Below are positions 11,960 to 24,579 of a stretch of 64,000 nucleotides of DNA, piece after piece. Source of the stretch: Spironucleus salmonicida (Eukaryota > Fornicata > Diplomonadida > Hexamitidae); assembly GCA_000497125.2 (NCBI GenBank), contig CM035317.1, positions 169,857 through 233,856 on the forward strand. The letters are read 5' to 3'. Below the pieces are notes generated by a model, which did not search any database, was not told the DNA's origin, and saw nothing but the letters and a program-made list of their open reading frames with translations. Both the position numbers and the translations under genes were made by a program. The first letter of the stretch is position 1. Every line of letters begins with the position of its first letter.

Positions 11960-14190
11960 CTAAAAAATAATATTTTTACACTTATAATACAATATAAAAG
12001 CATAAACTGAAATACTATAGTATATATATCATAATTTTTAATTTGTTGCAAATAAATTTTTTTTCTAAAAGTATGTCTTAGGGTCCTAAGTGTCAGCTCT
12101 ATTTTTCCATTTACATTTAATACATAGTTGTTGTATTAAAAGGATGTAATGCTGTAATACAGAGAGTTTTAACAGTATTTATTTTTAATTTTTCCTATAA
12201 TTATAGATATTTTTATAACAAGTACTACCATGCCAAAGACTGAAGACCTCTTTATTAAAAAAAATCTAATTTAAGCATATTAAATAAATCACTTCAAATT
12301 ATTTCTTATTTCTACAGCAACATTGTAAACTTTCTTTTTCATGAACAAAAATGTGCCGACACAAACTACCCCTACAACTATCACTACAGCTATTATTATT
12401 CCTGTGATAGCACCACCACCCAACGTATTTATAACTGGTGGATCAGAGTTTTCAGACAACCAGCACATTTGACTACGTAATTTGTATCCATCCTCGCATT
12501 TTGCACATTTGCCACTTGAGTCAAATTTCCAATGCGGCAAACACATTTAGCACTTGTCCTAGGTTTGATTACAAGAAGCACAATTTGAAGCTTTCCCACA
12601 TTTGCACTCTGATGTCAGACCTTCACCACAAGCCGTTGGAACACCATCTTTGCAGTAATTTCCGTTTTAAATATTTTAGCATTTCTTAGTGCATTATCCT
12701 TCTACCGTAATGATAGATATATCAGGATTGCAGAAATGGCAAGTTGTACCTGAAGAGCACTTCACACAATTTTCAATGCAAGATTAACAAATTTATGTAG
12801 CTGGATTACAAAAACCTTATCCGATGTTCAGACAACCATCTGAATTTTCACAGGATTACTCACAATTGCCTGTCTATGGGTGCTTTTTGTAGCCATTGGA
12901 GCACGTAATACAAGAATTCCTGTTTTCACATATATCGCAGTCTAAAGGACAGTATTCACATTTGTTATTTTATAAAAATGTTTAAGGCATGCATTTAGAG
13001 CACTGTTTCCCCTTACATTCTTGGCAGTTGTATATGGGTGTATTGGCTTCACAGTAACAACCTTAACCAAAAAACATACCTTCAGAGCATGGCTTACAAT
13101 TTACGGTTCTTGAGTCTTCTGCAGGGCAGAAATGTCCAGCCTTGCAGGTGAAGACTTTATTTGAGCATGTACCAGTTTCTGTCATTTTCTGAAAATAGAA
13201 CTTTGAAATATATTATAATAAACTTGATCTAAATGATGGTATGGATTTTAGTTTTTAAGCAGCAATAATATTATATTAATTATAGTAATATATAATTATT
13301 AAATCACAAATTTGAGATACTCATGCAAAAATAGATTATATTAATATAAATGGTTATATTTAAATATTAAATTATTACTGAAACTTGATAAATTAGCATA
13401 TATCTATCTAATAAACCCTTTCAGTTTAGCAGAGTTACTATTTAATGAATTGTTAGTTTATATATAATTCATGTTAACTTTAGTAAACATAATTTGTGGA
13501 TTCATTTTGTAATTATTATATCCATACTGTAATTTAAAAATTTGTTATACTTATTTTATTATTATAATATGTTTTGATTAATTCTAAATAATGAAACAAT
13601 TGGATATATGTTGATTGAATAATTTCTAACGCAATTATACTGTCATTCAATAACAATACTTAGTAGAATGAGTTAAAGATGCAATTTTCCAGCAATTTAA
13701 TAAATAGCTAGATTATATCCATTAAGAAAAAATAAATTAGTTAAAATATAAATTTCATACTTTATCAGAAATTCAATGAGCATAAAATTTATTTCTCGCT
13801 GATTTGCGTTACATCTGGATGTAACTTGCTTATTCCAATGAATTTTATACGAATAAACTAGGCTTTGGGGTTACATTGAATTTTCAGCATCTATTGTATT
13901 AATATATAATTGAGCACAAAATAGTCTAGTATAAATGACACAAAATAATTGCATAATACCTTTAAATTATCATATACTATTTTAAAATTTGCGTAATTAG
14001 TATTTAGTATATTTTATGAAAACAATTAGCAAATAGCTATAAGTTTTAATTAATAGCTGCTATCCTACAACAATATAGTAGGAAATCGAACAGAGAGAAG
14101 CAAAAAGGTGATAATCAATTTTAGTCTCAAAAACCAATTATGAACAATTTATGTTAACAAAACATAAAAGCTCGCACATTACTTTTCATT
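11960..14190. repeat. Segmental duplication, copy 2 (partner 2450-4607)
   Basis: This is the second copy of the CRMP block, in the same orientation as copy 1. The 3' flank is nearly unchanged, while the upstream flank to about 14190 is recognisable but diverged. Beyond that the sequences part, and the mobile-element remnant begins soon after. Confidence 0.8.
12289..13185 (-). CDS. Cysteine-rich membrane protein (CRMP), 298 aa
   Basis: Intact from ATG at 13185 to TGA at 12289-12291 with many TAA/TAG as Gln. It is the paralogue of 2751-3593 and keeps the full N-terminus MTETGTCSNKVFTCKAG and the next cysteine modules that the other copy lacks. The ectodomain consists of CxxC/CxC units, followed by the stalk PPVINTLGGGAITG, one membrane segment (about residues 257-282) and a KKK tail identical to the paralogue. 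The proline-rich insertion before the membrane segment is shorter than in copy 1. No signal peptide is visible. A surface role is inferred from architecture. Confidence 0.85.
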
Positions 14191-14439
14191 TGACCCATTC
14201 ACAAGGAACCATTTTCATTGTTATAGAGAATGATGCTACCTGTTTATAAGTATCTATAGTTACTGTGTATGTTAAAAAATCTTCAATAATTAATAAAAAT
14301 ATACAGTATCTTAATTAGGTGAATCGAATTTCTAAGTTACAGTAAATTCATTTGGCGATAGAAAAGCATTTAAAGTATACTAAAAACGGAATGTTAAAAT
14401 CTATATTATTTTATATAATTAATCAAATATTTTTATAAA
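13186..14439. other. Duplicated upstream flank, then AT-rich spacer
   Basis: To about 14190 this matches the upstream flank of the first CRMP copy (3594-4607). The frames are not conserved between copies, so it is probably non-coding and should hold the CRMP promoter. From 14190 to 14440 I see nothing recognisable. Confidence 0.5.
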
Positions 14440-17400
14440 CCAAAATGAAGAGGATCATTCAGATATAGAATTATAGTAAGAACTTAGACATATTTACAAG
14501 TGAATATAAGAGCAATAATATTGGATAAGTTTGATTATATTTATCCATCAAAGGTAAATGATTTATTATTATTAATTTGTTAAATGAATAATAAATCTAA
14601 CTCAAGTCATTATAATATAAGTATTGACTTTAAATAATATATAATTATTTATTGATAAAAATATAGACAATATTAGTATTGCTATATTCATTAAAATTTA
14701 TGTCACTGAAGTAAAAATTGTTTAGATAAATCAAATTAGTATGGTGTATTTTTGTAATTCTTATCATGAAATACCAAACAATAATAATAGTTTTTAATAT
14801 TAATATTATAAAAAGAAATTATATCGCACACCAGATGAAAAATATAAGACTAAACATAATATAGTTAATTACGAATTTCAAAAATGTTTATATTGTAAAA
14901 CCATTCATAATTTTAAAACGAAATGTTTATAGTAATTAAATAATGAAATATTTTATTTTAAAGAATGCTAATTACAAATATAATAAAAATCAAACTTAAC
15001 TTGGGACATAGAAAGCTTGGTTGATAACATTTCAGAAGTATTACAAGATAAATATTCACTGTAACATTTACCATTTTTGGTAACATGGAATATACTTGTA
15101 TATGACAAAAAATAAAAATCATATAAATGAGCATAATATATTTATGCTATTAATCTTAGATTAAAAGAGCCAGGTAATTATTTATTATTAACATCAATAA
15201 TGAAAATAGGCCAACAGTGCAATATTTTATAAGTACATAGCAACAATAACCTACTAAATTTGAAAATAAGCGATATAGAATTTAAAAATTCTTTTGCAAT
15301 TATACCAGCACCATTAGCAAAATTAAATAAATATCTATCTTTAAATCTTGCAATTGGGAAACAACTGTAATCATACATATTTCAAACTAAAGAGTTACTT
15401 GCGATATATATTTAAAATGGACGTAAATTCAAAATAATAAAAGAATTAATAGATAAAAATATACTTCAGCCAAAACATTTAAAGAACTTATCAAATGATG
15501 AATTTAATTAATACGTAATTGCCTATATAGATATTAATTTTATTGATTAGTATATAAATTATTGTATTCAAGATAGCTTTATTTTGAGCAAAGCAGTCGA
15601 TAAATAAAATACCATTTTAGTTCAAGAATAAGGTGTAAATATTATTAATTATTTAAATGGACCATCAATGGCGATGAATATATTTATAAATTTCGCTAAT
15701 ACTGATATTTAAAGTGGATATTATTATTAAAAACATAATAAATCATATATGAGCATCGATTATCACAATTAATTAAATCATATAAATAACGAAATATTGA
15801 AATGGTGTTTAAATTATTAAATATAAATTTTAAGAAAATATCAAATGCTTTGATCGATTAAAAATTTGATGGAACGAGATATAATATTGACAAAGTATTT
15901 ACTGCGGATAACAAGAAATACGATCTGGAATTATACAGAATATTTGATCACGAACTAAAAGAATTACCTGAAATTGATAAATATTACAAATTATAATGAA
16001 ATGTAAAATAATCTCACGACAAAAAATTAGATTTATTAGACATAATGTAGTTTAATGCCTTCGAAAATATGTTCCATGTAACAGATATTGATTTTATCAA
16101 ATTTTAAAAAGTCAACAATATATAATTTGCAATACCTAAAAAATTCAACATTACTAATAGATCAATTTTAGCTGCCTGAAGAACTGAATGTTTGACACAT
16201 TACAAGGAAATAAATAAAATCATACATATAATCTACATAATTTAGTTTATATCTCTATACTAATTTTGAATGTTATTCAGAGATTTACCTTTAAGAGATT
16301 TAGCTGTTGGAAGTCTATCTGGCAACACTGTTTATATTTCACAGCATCATAAGCAATCTAAGATTTCTTAGTATAAATTTAAAATGAATTTTAATATATA
16401 GACAACTTAATTAGATATGTACAGTTAATTAAATATGTTGAAATATAAATGCAATAAAAATTTACAGCTGAAGAAAAATTATAATTCTTCTAATAGGTAG
16501 TCACAATTATCAAAGAATAATTGAAATCAAATATTAAATGATACCAATTTAAAAATTAACATATCCCGTTTTAGGAAGTATTATTTGCAGTAAATTATTA
16601 TTCCTTCTTTGCAGATCATACTCGAAATAGAAATATTTGGCGAAATATACGAAACACATACTTACTAAACTACAAGGTTTAACGAAAAAAATTATAAAGG
16701 TGTTTTTTTATAAAATCATAGATGTTTAGCAAAACATTAAATTCAGATTAAGCTGATTACACAAATGAATACTTTTTAGAATAATTAACAGAAGATTGTA
16801 ACTTTGATTATAAATATGTTGACGGAATAGCTTACATAAAATAAAAATATTATCTGGAGTTTATAGAAATCAAATTACATTAAGTGATAAAGACGTTTTA
16901 TAAATTATTATTAAATACAACTTATGGCAAAATAGAATAGAACGTTATAAGACCATCAGTATCATTTGATAGAGGTGATTTTGCATTTAATAAATATGAT
17001 GAATAATTGCACAAAGATTGCAAGATATAAATAATTGGTTAAAACATGTTTAAGAATAATTATAGTTACGAAGAATAATTATAGCAAGCACAAATATCTT
17101 AATCAAACACATCTTTCGCAGGAAAAATTAATTCTGTCGCAAGAACAATGTTGTATACTTTAATCTGCTTTGTAGTAGCAAATTACCATTCATTAGCTCG
17201 TAAAGCAGCAGAGGTGAGTTTCAGAAAAACTATCACAATTTTATCATTAGGTTTTCGCAAACAATAAAATCACGACACCTTTATCAAAACTCAATTAGCT
17301 GTTTTATAAAATACTCAATTGAAACTTACTACCAGTAAATTATTGTGAACTATATCATTCATAGTTGATACCAAAAGTATCATCTGCTAAATCAAGAATA

Positions 17401-17610
17401 GAAATGCTATCAAGTCTGATCAAAGAGCAAAATGTTGTTTAAGTTATGCTATGTAAAGCCAAAAAAAGATGAAATAAAAAATAAATACAAGTATGTTTTA
17501 ACGGTTAATGAGGTGTCCAAACTAATTACTCACAATGATATAACAGTAAATTTAGAAGTGGGACAATAATATAATTAACCGTTTAATGCTGTCAGTGGTT
17601 GAGCCAGTAT
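14440..17610 (+). pseudogene. Decayed family-B DNA polymerase, protein-primed (Polinton/Maverick-like)
   Basis: Read with TAR as Gln, broken frames show the family-B exonuclease and polymerase motifs in order. A zinc-like CLYCKTIHNFKTKC lies near 14900-14940. Exo I is TWDIES at 15002-15016. An Exo II-like stretch lies near 15230-15330 (FKNSFAIIPAPLAKL) and Exo III is YCIQDSFIL near 15560-15590. A palm motif KLLLNTTYGK lies at about 16901-16931 (family consensus KxxxNSxYG). The frame carries TGA at 15128-15130, shifts near 15851, and breaks several more times. A further piece (KPKKDEIKNKYKYVLTVNEV) lies at 17460-17600. No intact catalytic YxDTDS was found. Known elements of this type are large self-synthesising DNA transposons or virus relatives; assignment to Polinton rather than a linear plasmid is inference. 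Confidence 0.65.
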
Positions 17611-18654
17611 ATTTGGTAAACTTGGTTCCGTAGTAGAGCCAATCGCAAGGCAGTTAGCATACTTGTAGAATGTTAGTTATAAACTAATAAATTCTGTAAT
17701 CTTATACTCTTTTAAAAATAGTAATTATTGAAAAATCTTTATCTCATTGGTGACTAGAGTTTTTGTGCCCTTATTACATCTGGTTGAAGCGTTGTTTGGA
17801 AAACCATTTAATTTATATAATATGAGCAGGAACAGATTCATTTTGTGGAGATTATGACATGCCTGGTGGAAGCATATTTTGGGGAAGTTCCCTTTTATTA
17901 AGACAATAAATGATGGAAGACAAAGATAAATAAAATATAATTAAGGTTGCAAATTAAAATTAATCTATTATTGAATATGTTGATAGGATATATTAAAAAT
18001 AAACTTTAACTGTAAAAAAACGATTCAAATTTATGTTTAAATTATAATAATTAGACACAGCAGATGTATTAAATTTTTATAATATAAAATTAATTTTTAT
18101 AGTCTGAGTAATAATTATAATAATTTATTTGATACTGATAGAATTAAAATCCTGCGTATTTTTAATATAAATATATTATTATAGTACGATAATATCCAAA
18201 TCGATCTTTAGATACGAGAAAATTACCAAAATATATGTTAAGTATGTAATCAAAATTCCATTCACAAAGTAAATAATATATATTAATATTTGGTAATTTT
18301 TTCCTTCCTTAAATGCTTGAAAAATTATTTACGGATATAATATACGCTAATTCATTAGAATAATATGAAATTGCTTCATAGTTAATATAAAATGAGATGA
18401 GTACATATAAGTTTCCATTATAATGCGTTTAGATAATAGATATTAATTCTAGCAATAAAATCATATTAATAACATAAACACAGTTTAAAGTTTTCTTACA
18501 TCTTAAAAATATTAACGTAAAGTAATAGATGTTATCCATGTCTACTAAAATTCTAGTCAATTCATTGTCTGCATAATAATTTTAAGTTAATTATGAAACT
18601 TTTTACATATGTTTAGACAATTTACCACTTATTGATTCAATGAATTATATTAAT
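17611..18654. other. AT-rich DNA, possible further mobile-element debris
   Basis: In-frame continuation after a TGA near 17601 reads FGKLGSVVEPIARQLAYL and a hydrophobic stretch to about 17830, which may be another damaged protein of the same element. Beyond that I see only AT-rich sequence. No terminal inverted repeat could be identified by eye. Confidence 0.35.
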
Positions 18655-19015
18655 AGTTTAATGTAATCTTTAACTCAAGACTAATTTTATACAGGATATG
18701 GTATATTTCGAGAAATTCTGCGAACTGTAAATTGCTCGTGATTCCTTATCTTAGGTCAATTACATCGAACCCACGTTGAAAAGCTGCATAAACTCGTCCC
18801 TATGGTTATCACTTATTTTCACTCTTTTAACAGCAGGTGATGAAAGTGCATGCAATGGATGACCAGTTCCACAAAAATAATATTCAAATAAGTTAACACA
18901 CTTAGTATTTTATGTATCCTACATCAGCAGTGATTTTCTCAAAATCGTACAAGCACATGAAATAACAGATTTTGGGGTCTCTTTACACTTAAGTCACTAA
19001 GTGTTCTATGTCTTT
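18655..19015 (-). pseudogene. Broken unknown gene, likely mobile-element debris
   Basis: On the minus strand two adjoining frames encode a coherent protein piece. DPKICYFMCLYDFEKITADV switches frame near 18890 to NLFEYYFCGTGHPLHALSSP and continues through KISDNHRDEFMQLFNVGSM to a TGA near 18660. Codons on both sides of the shift look real (mixed charged and aromatic residues), so this was probably one gene. I do not recognise the family. It lies on the strand opposite to the polymerase, about 1 kb away. Confidence 0.4.
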
Positions 19016-19467
19016 ATTAATAATAAGTTCAAATATTGTACACATTAATAAAAATAAATACACTATATAATATTTATTAATCAGGTATTTTCTGGCGATT
19101 ATAATAAATTGTGATATTGTTTTATTATAAATTATGAATTTAATAATGCGAAAATTGATAGGTGCCAGCTTATTAAAGTAAAATTTAAGATTTTATAATT
19201 AATGAATCTAGAAAATTTAATTTCTTACCAAGTAAATTTGAGCTATTTAGTTAGCTCAAAATAAGACTTCTTGAAGATTTAAACTCTTTAAACCTTCACT
19301 TTATTATATCTAACTATTTGTCATAAATAGAATTCTTCTGGCTCAAAATTCATTTTATCTAATTTTAGTAATATATCTTATAATATATAATTGTTCTCTA
19401 CTTTATACATCTTAAAAAAATGGAGCTTTTATAAAAGTTTTATTTTGACTCTTCTTACGATCTTTAA
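19016..19467. other. AT-rich spacer upstream of the 500-aa gene
   Basis: No gene was recognised. It should include the promoter of the gene starting at 19468. Confidence 0.45.
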
Positions 19468-20970
19468 ATGTATTCATTTATCTTTAAATCATTAGTAAGT
19501 AAAGATTTAGATATCGAAGAGTTGTTGAAGTCTCATGCACGATAGATATTAAATTCACCCTATAATGAAATACAAAATGCTATTGACTAAATATAATTAT
19601 TGAAAACATTTCTTCCTCGATTGTCCGAGGCATTTACACTTTATAATCAATAGTATGATATGATCCATAACATACAAGACTACACTAGTTAAATTTATAT
19701 TTCTGAGTTACCTTTTATTAGTATTTTTCCTGAAATTTTATTGGATAATTTTGAAGCATATCCGCAAGAAACTACTAATTTATATGAGTTTTTCGTATAA
19801 TTTGTACCAACATAAGCAGCTGATTTAAATAAAGCTTTAACATAATTTTTAGCATAACAGAACCAATAATTTATTAACTAGTACGAAAATAATGATTAAA
19901 TTGTTGATAAGCTACTAAAACGTGTTAAAGCGATATCGTTATTCTCATCTTCCTGCAAAATTGATTATCAGACACATCAAGAAACGCTTTCATAATTACA
20001 TAACGAAATTGTCCTAAAGCATTTTGAGCTATTTTTCAATGCAGCGGTAGCTGAAAATTCGTCAGAAATAGGTCATTTCATGCTGTTTGCACGCGATTCA
20101 ACTTGCATTACCAAAACGCAAAATCTCATCGAAAAAACCTTTCTAAACGACCTCAAAAACACGCAAATAGCCAATTTAACCACAAAAATTCACACAATAG
20201 CTCAAAATTTACTCGTTATCTTTGGCTTCGACTTCAAATCGACCCTCGCCTCAGCGGTTCGCACCGCGCACTCGCAAAACTACAGTTTTCAAATGCACGC
20301 CGTCGCAGCCGCGCTAACCAGCGAAATAAGCCTTCTGCAGTACGTCAAGCACCCGTTCGCAATATTTTACTTTTTGCAGCTTTTCCCCCTGCAATCGACC
20401 GAGAAACAGCGGAAAATCATCGATTTCCTGTCGCAAAACGACTCAGAACTGGCCAATGACGCCAGAATCGTCAGCAGAGGCTGGATTTTGACCAGCGAGC
20501 GCTTTTCGTTCCCGGAGCTTCTGTGCGACAATTAGCTGCTTTTCGGGGTGGCCAAAGTCGGTTTTAGCGTTAAAGACAATGATAATATCAACATTATAAA
20601 TATAAATACCATCTAGACCCTCCCCACCGCGTACGCATTCCTTTTCTGCGGAAAAATTTTTCCCGTAGAAAAAAATTTGCTGGAAATCGCGAAATCGCAA
20701 ATTTCGGACTTCGAAAAACGCGTTTTGGGGGGCGAAAAAATTTGCGGAGAAATTCCGATTTTGCCGGCAAAAAATCTTCAAATTCACGAAAATTTTGAGG
20801 CCAAAGAAACGGAAAATGACGTTTTCGCGCGGGGCCGAATTTGCAGGAAAGTGAAAATTTCTGGGCGCGTGGGAATTGGCGAATTCGGTTAAGACGAAAA
20901 TGGCAGTTTGCAGGCCTTGCTCGCGGAGGGCTGGGTGGTTCAAATTGGGGGGTATGTTGAGTTTGATTGA
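19468..20970 (+). CDS. Unknown 500-aa protein
   Basis: Continuous from ATG at 19468 to TGA at 20968-20970. The product is soluble and helical in its first 350 residues (starting MYSFIFKSLVSKDLDIEELL). The C-terminal 150 residues look more beta-rich, with Gly/Val/Ile and the closing GGYVEFD. No signal peptide, membrane segment or domain was recognised; a helical scaffold or trafficking protein is conceivable but unproven. Composition is split: the first 580 bases are AT-rich and carry 13 TAA/TAG glutamines, while the last 920 bases are GC-rich and carry only three, with CAA/CAG used instead. Hcp follows 201 bases downstream on the same strand. Confidence 0.75.
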
Positions 20971-21171
20971 ATGTTGAGATTGTGATTATTATGTGATAAT
21001 AATAATATTATGTAAATTGAGGAATTTAAAATTTTGCCGTAGAAAAAAATTATTCTACAAAAGAAGTATTATCAAATAATATTGATGTACACTTTTTCAC
21101 CACTCCTTTTTTATACAACATGTATTTATTTGCATTATTACGCCTAGTTAAAAATTTTCACTCCACAACAA

Positions 21172-22755
21172 ATGGCTGATCTCGAAGATATGTCGTGTTT
21201 CCAGTGCGAGCAGACAGTAAAGCCGTCAGGCTGCCACACAATGGGTGTTTGCTCCAAAAATCCCAGAATTGCTGCGCTGCAGGACTTGATCATCTACGGC
21301 GCCCCACTCTCCGATGCGCCAATCGCGAAAATCGCGTTCTGGATGTTCACCACGCTCACGAATGTGAATTTTGACGAGCAGAAGCACCTCAACATGCTCA
21401 CCGAAATGGCACTCTCCATAACCGATACTGATTTCCAGCGCATTTTCGCGGGCGTGTAAAACGACCAATACGCCGCAATTCGCGCCCGCTACTCCCCAGA
21501 CGCGTGCCTAAAACGCTATGGCGCCGATATCGGCGGATTGCGCCAGTTTGGCATCCAGGGCGCCAAAGGGGCGTTCGCGTACGGCGATCACGCGCTGCGC
21601 CTTGCTGGAGTGCTCTAAATTGAAGACAGCCCGCTTTTAGACGCTCTAGAAGCCGTTAAGCGCATTTTGAACTGCTTCTGCCACGAGACTGCTACAATCC
21701 AATAACTTCTTGAGCAGAACCTGGCCCTGGGGGCACAGAACCTCATTATCACGCAGAAACTTGACGATTTTTCACGGAAAATGCTCGGAAATCCGAAGCT
21801 CTCAAGCGCGAAAAACACGTACCGGCCCGGGAAGTGCATTCTGGTCTCTGGGCACGACCTGGCGGACCTCAAATCGCTGATTGAGCAGTGCGAAGGGAAG
21901 GGAATCGACGTGTACACGCACGGCGAGATGCTGCCAGCGCATGCGTACCCCGCATTCAGCGGCAGGCTGGCAGGCAACTTCGGCACCGCCTGGTACCGCC
22001 AGCAGACCGAATTCGCGCTCTTCCCGGGGCCGATTCTGCTCACTTCCAACTGCATTATGGAGCCCAGGAGGGCCTACATTGAGCGCATTTACGGGTCCGG
22101 TCCGGTCGCTTACGAGGGAATCCGGACGCTAGAAAACGACAAATGGGACGATCTGATCGCGCATGCGCTGAAATGCGAGGGCTTCGTCTCGCAGGAACAG
22201 TGCGATGCTGCGTTTGCGCAAATGAACACTCTGCCTGAGCTCACGGGCCTGGGCTTCAATCATACGCAATTTGAAGAGCTGAAGCCTGCAATTCTCGAGA
22301 AGATCAAAAGCGGGGCGATCAAAGGCTTCCGGTTCGTTGGCGGGTGCGACGGTGCGGATAGGGGCCGCAGCGTGTTCACGCGGGCCGGAATGGAGTGTCC
22401 AGACGACAAAATCATCCTCACGGGCGGTTGCGGGCGCTTCCGCGTGAACAACACGGAGCACGGCACGATAGAAGGTGTTCCCAGACTGCTAGACGTCGGG
22501 CAGTGTAGCGACGTGTACTCTGCGATTTTGATCCTCGTTAGCCTTGCTAAGGCGCTCGATGCTGCGTCAGTGAACGCGCTCCCGATCGAGTTCTTCGTGA
22601 GCTGGTACGAGCAAAAGGCTAATATTCAGCTGCTCACGCTGCTCAGTTTGGGCGTGCAGAACATCAAATTAGGCCCTACTGCGCCAGTCGCGCTGAGCTA
22701 GAATGTGGCTGGTATTTTTGCTGAGCGCTATGGCGTTAGCTTTGTGAGGGACTGA
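21172..22755 (+). CDS. hcp: Hybrid-cluster protein (hydroxylamine reductase family), 527 aa
   Basis: Length and sequence match the Hcp family, iron-sulfur enzymes active on hydroxylamine and linked to NO or peroxide detoxification in anaerobes. The N-terminal cluster motif is C9-x2-C12-x8-C21-x5-C27. The hybrid-cluster ligands are all visible: H228, E252 (HGEMLPAH), C294 (SNCIMEP), C392 (GGCDG), C420 (TGGCGRFRVN), C445 (VGQCSDVYS), E480 with K482 (WYEQKA). In-frame TAA at 21457 and 21616 and TAG at 22699 are Gln. No targeting peptide is obvious, so it is probably cytosolic. The gene is GC-rich throughout. Its stop is only 63 bases from the stop of the convergent GH35 gene. The family is known from other diplomonads and is usually explained by lateral transfer from bacteria. 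Confidence 0.95.
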
Positions 22756-22818
22756 TCATTTAAACATTCATTTTAAACAAAATATGGGTTTTACTGATAT
22801 AACACAATTGTTAATTCG

Positions 22819-24579
22819 TCACTCTTTATTACATTCTTGGCCGTGCTCGACCTGTCCAGCAGGGCAGGCGAAGGCCAGCTCGAAGCCAGCAACTTAAACT
22901 TAAGTTAATGTGCTGATAACGTCGAGAACGGTAATTTCGTTGATCCCAGATTTGAGATAAACTCCAGGGCAGTACATTCTAGAGTAGTGATTCTTAGACT
23001 GGTCGTCTTTGACATTCCAGTATCTGCCGATGTTGATACCATTAACAAATACATAACCTTTCTTGAAGTTCTTCAAGTCCAGGTACGTGTCAGTTTGGTT
23101 AGCCGTGAACTGGCCTTGGAAAAGACCACCAATGAAGCTTCCTTCGGTAAGTTTCTCTACAGGTTTGAAGTTTTCAATATCTAGCAAACTGAGCTTAAAA
23201 TTAGTCATTTTGGAGTTATTGAAGAGGTTTAAGCCCCAAAGACCTTTTAAGTCGTCGGTATAAGAATATCCTGGGAATCCAGAATGACCACTAGTGTCAA
23301 CAACAATCTTGAGTAACCCTGATTTGGTATCCTCGATGAGATAGTTAAAACTAACATCCTATTATCTATCAAAAGTATGAATTAGTTCGCCGTCAAGATA
23401 AATTTAGGCGTAATCTCTAACTTTTTCGAAAGAAAATATACCAGATGAGTTGGGAGTTATCTATATTTCATAAATTCCCATACCTTCTCTTTAGTTTTAT
23501 GACTCAAATGTTGGTGGCTCTACAAAAGTTCCTTTGCTGACGAAGTTTTAGGCCTCGATTGTTCCTACTTTCTTCATTGTAAATTCTTAAACAGATTACA
23601 TAGGTAAAACATCAACTTTATCTTCATTTGAACCCTTGATTTATTTTTATAATCTTAAAAATGAAGGGGTAGGATATCCATTTTCAGTAAGGGGTGCACC
23701 AAAATCATTGCTTGTAGTGTACGCATCATAAGTCATAGAACTAATGCCACCTGCCTCTAAACCAAAACTAGTACCACCACAAATTGGGAAGAAAATCATG
23801 CTCTGCTTATTTTTCAACTCGTCTTAAATTCTCAGAATTTTTTACTTTGGTGAATCGGACAGATAGGTTGTAGCACCGCCTGTATACTTGTTTCCATAAT
23901 AAACAGGCCAGTGAGGCCATGATTTTTATACTGTATCAACTTCATATTACTCAACACTCCCGCTAAGACCTATTGCTGCACCTTGTAGATTGTTAAGTTT
24001 AGTTGCAGATTCTAAAAGAGTGAATGGACCGAATATACCATTAGAAATATACAGTTAACGTAGTAAACGTAAATAATCTCCACTGACAGAATCAAGTCCG
24101 GTTAATTAATCAAGTTGAATCATGGCAACATTTTCAACATTCTTTTTGACTATTTCAGATACAGCCTAAATATATGCAGAAACTCCAGCTACCCAAACTT
24201 TATCATTGACATCTCTAGAAGAAACATTGATGTAATGCATTCTTATGGGAACTCCTCCAATAGCAGTATAATAGTGTGATTGAGGACCAGGTCTAAGAAT
24301 AAGCTATAAATCATGCTTTTTACATAATTAAATAAAATTAGATAGATTGTTTTACTCAGTGGTAAAATCTAAACTTCCATCTGCTTATTCAATGGCATTC
24401 CAGTTGAGCTAAACAACCATCGTATTGATTCCCATGGTTTTAGCAGATATAATTCTATTTTCCCAATATTAGTGAGGGATTCTGATTAAATCAATAGCTC
24501 CACCTACTATTTGAAACTCTTAATCATCTAAAGTAAATTAAGTTCGATTCCAACCAAAAATTGATAATGCGATTAACAT
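22819..24579 (-). CDS. GH35 beta-galactosidase-like protein lacking catalytic Glu (pseudoenzyme), 586 aa
   Basis: Intact from ATG at 24579 to TGA at 22819-22821, with more than 20 TAA/TAG as Gln. The fold is recognisable as glycosyl hydrolase family 35: RPGP (residues 96-99), CGGTSFG plus NDFGAPLTENGYPTPSF late in the barrel, and GYVFVNGINIGRYWN (from about 508) in the C-terminal jelly-roll. The active-site motifs are ruined: the family's YICAEW after RPGP is QSHYYT, the acid/base motif Q-x-ENEYG is QLDQLTG (Leu159 at the Glu position, DNA 24103-24105), and the nucleophile motif SEFYTGW is GNKYTGG (Asn230, DNA 23890-23892). A short hydrophobic leader (MLIALSIFG) may be a signal peptide. It is likely secreted or surface-located and possibly sugar-binding rather than hydrolytic (inference). 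Confidence 0.88.

Noticed and set aside
15128-15130. TGA as a sense codon in the polymerase frame
   Set aside because: All intact genes stop at TGA and the polymerase has several other breaks, so this is a nonsense mutation in a relic.
20443-20943. 166-residue minus-strand frame opposite the 500-aa gene
   Set aside because: The plus-strand frame is longer, continuous with the 5' half of the gene and ends properly in TGA; the minus frame is Phe/Arg-rich shadow sequence.
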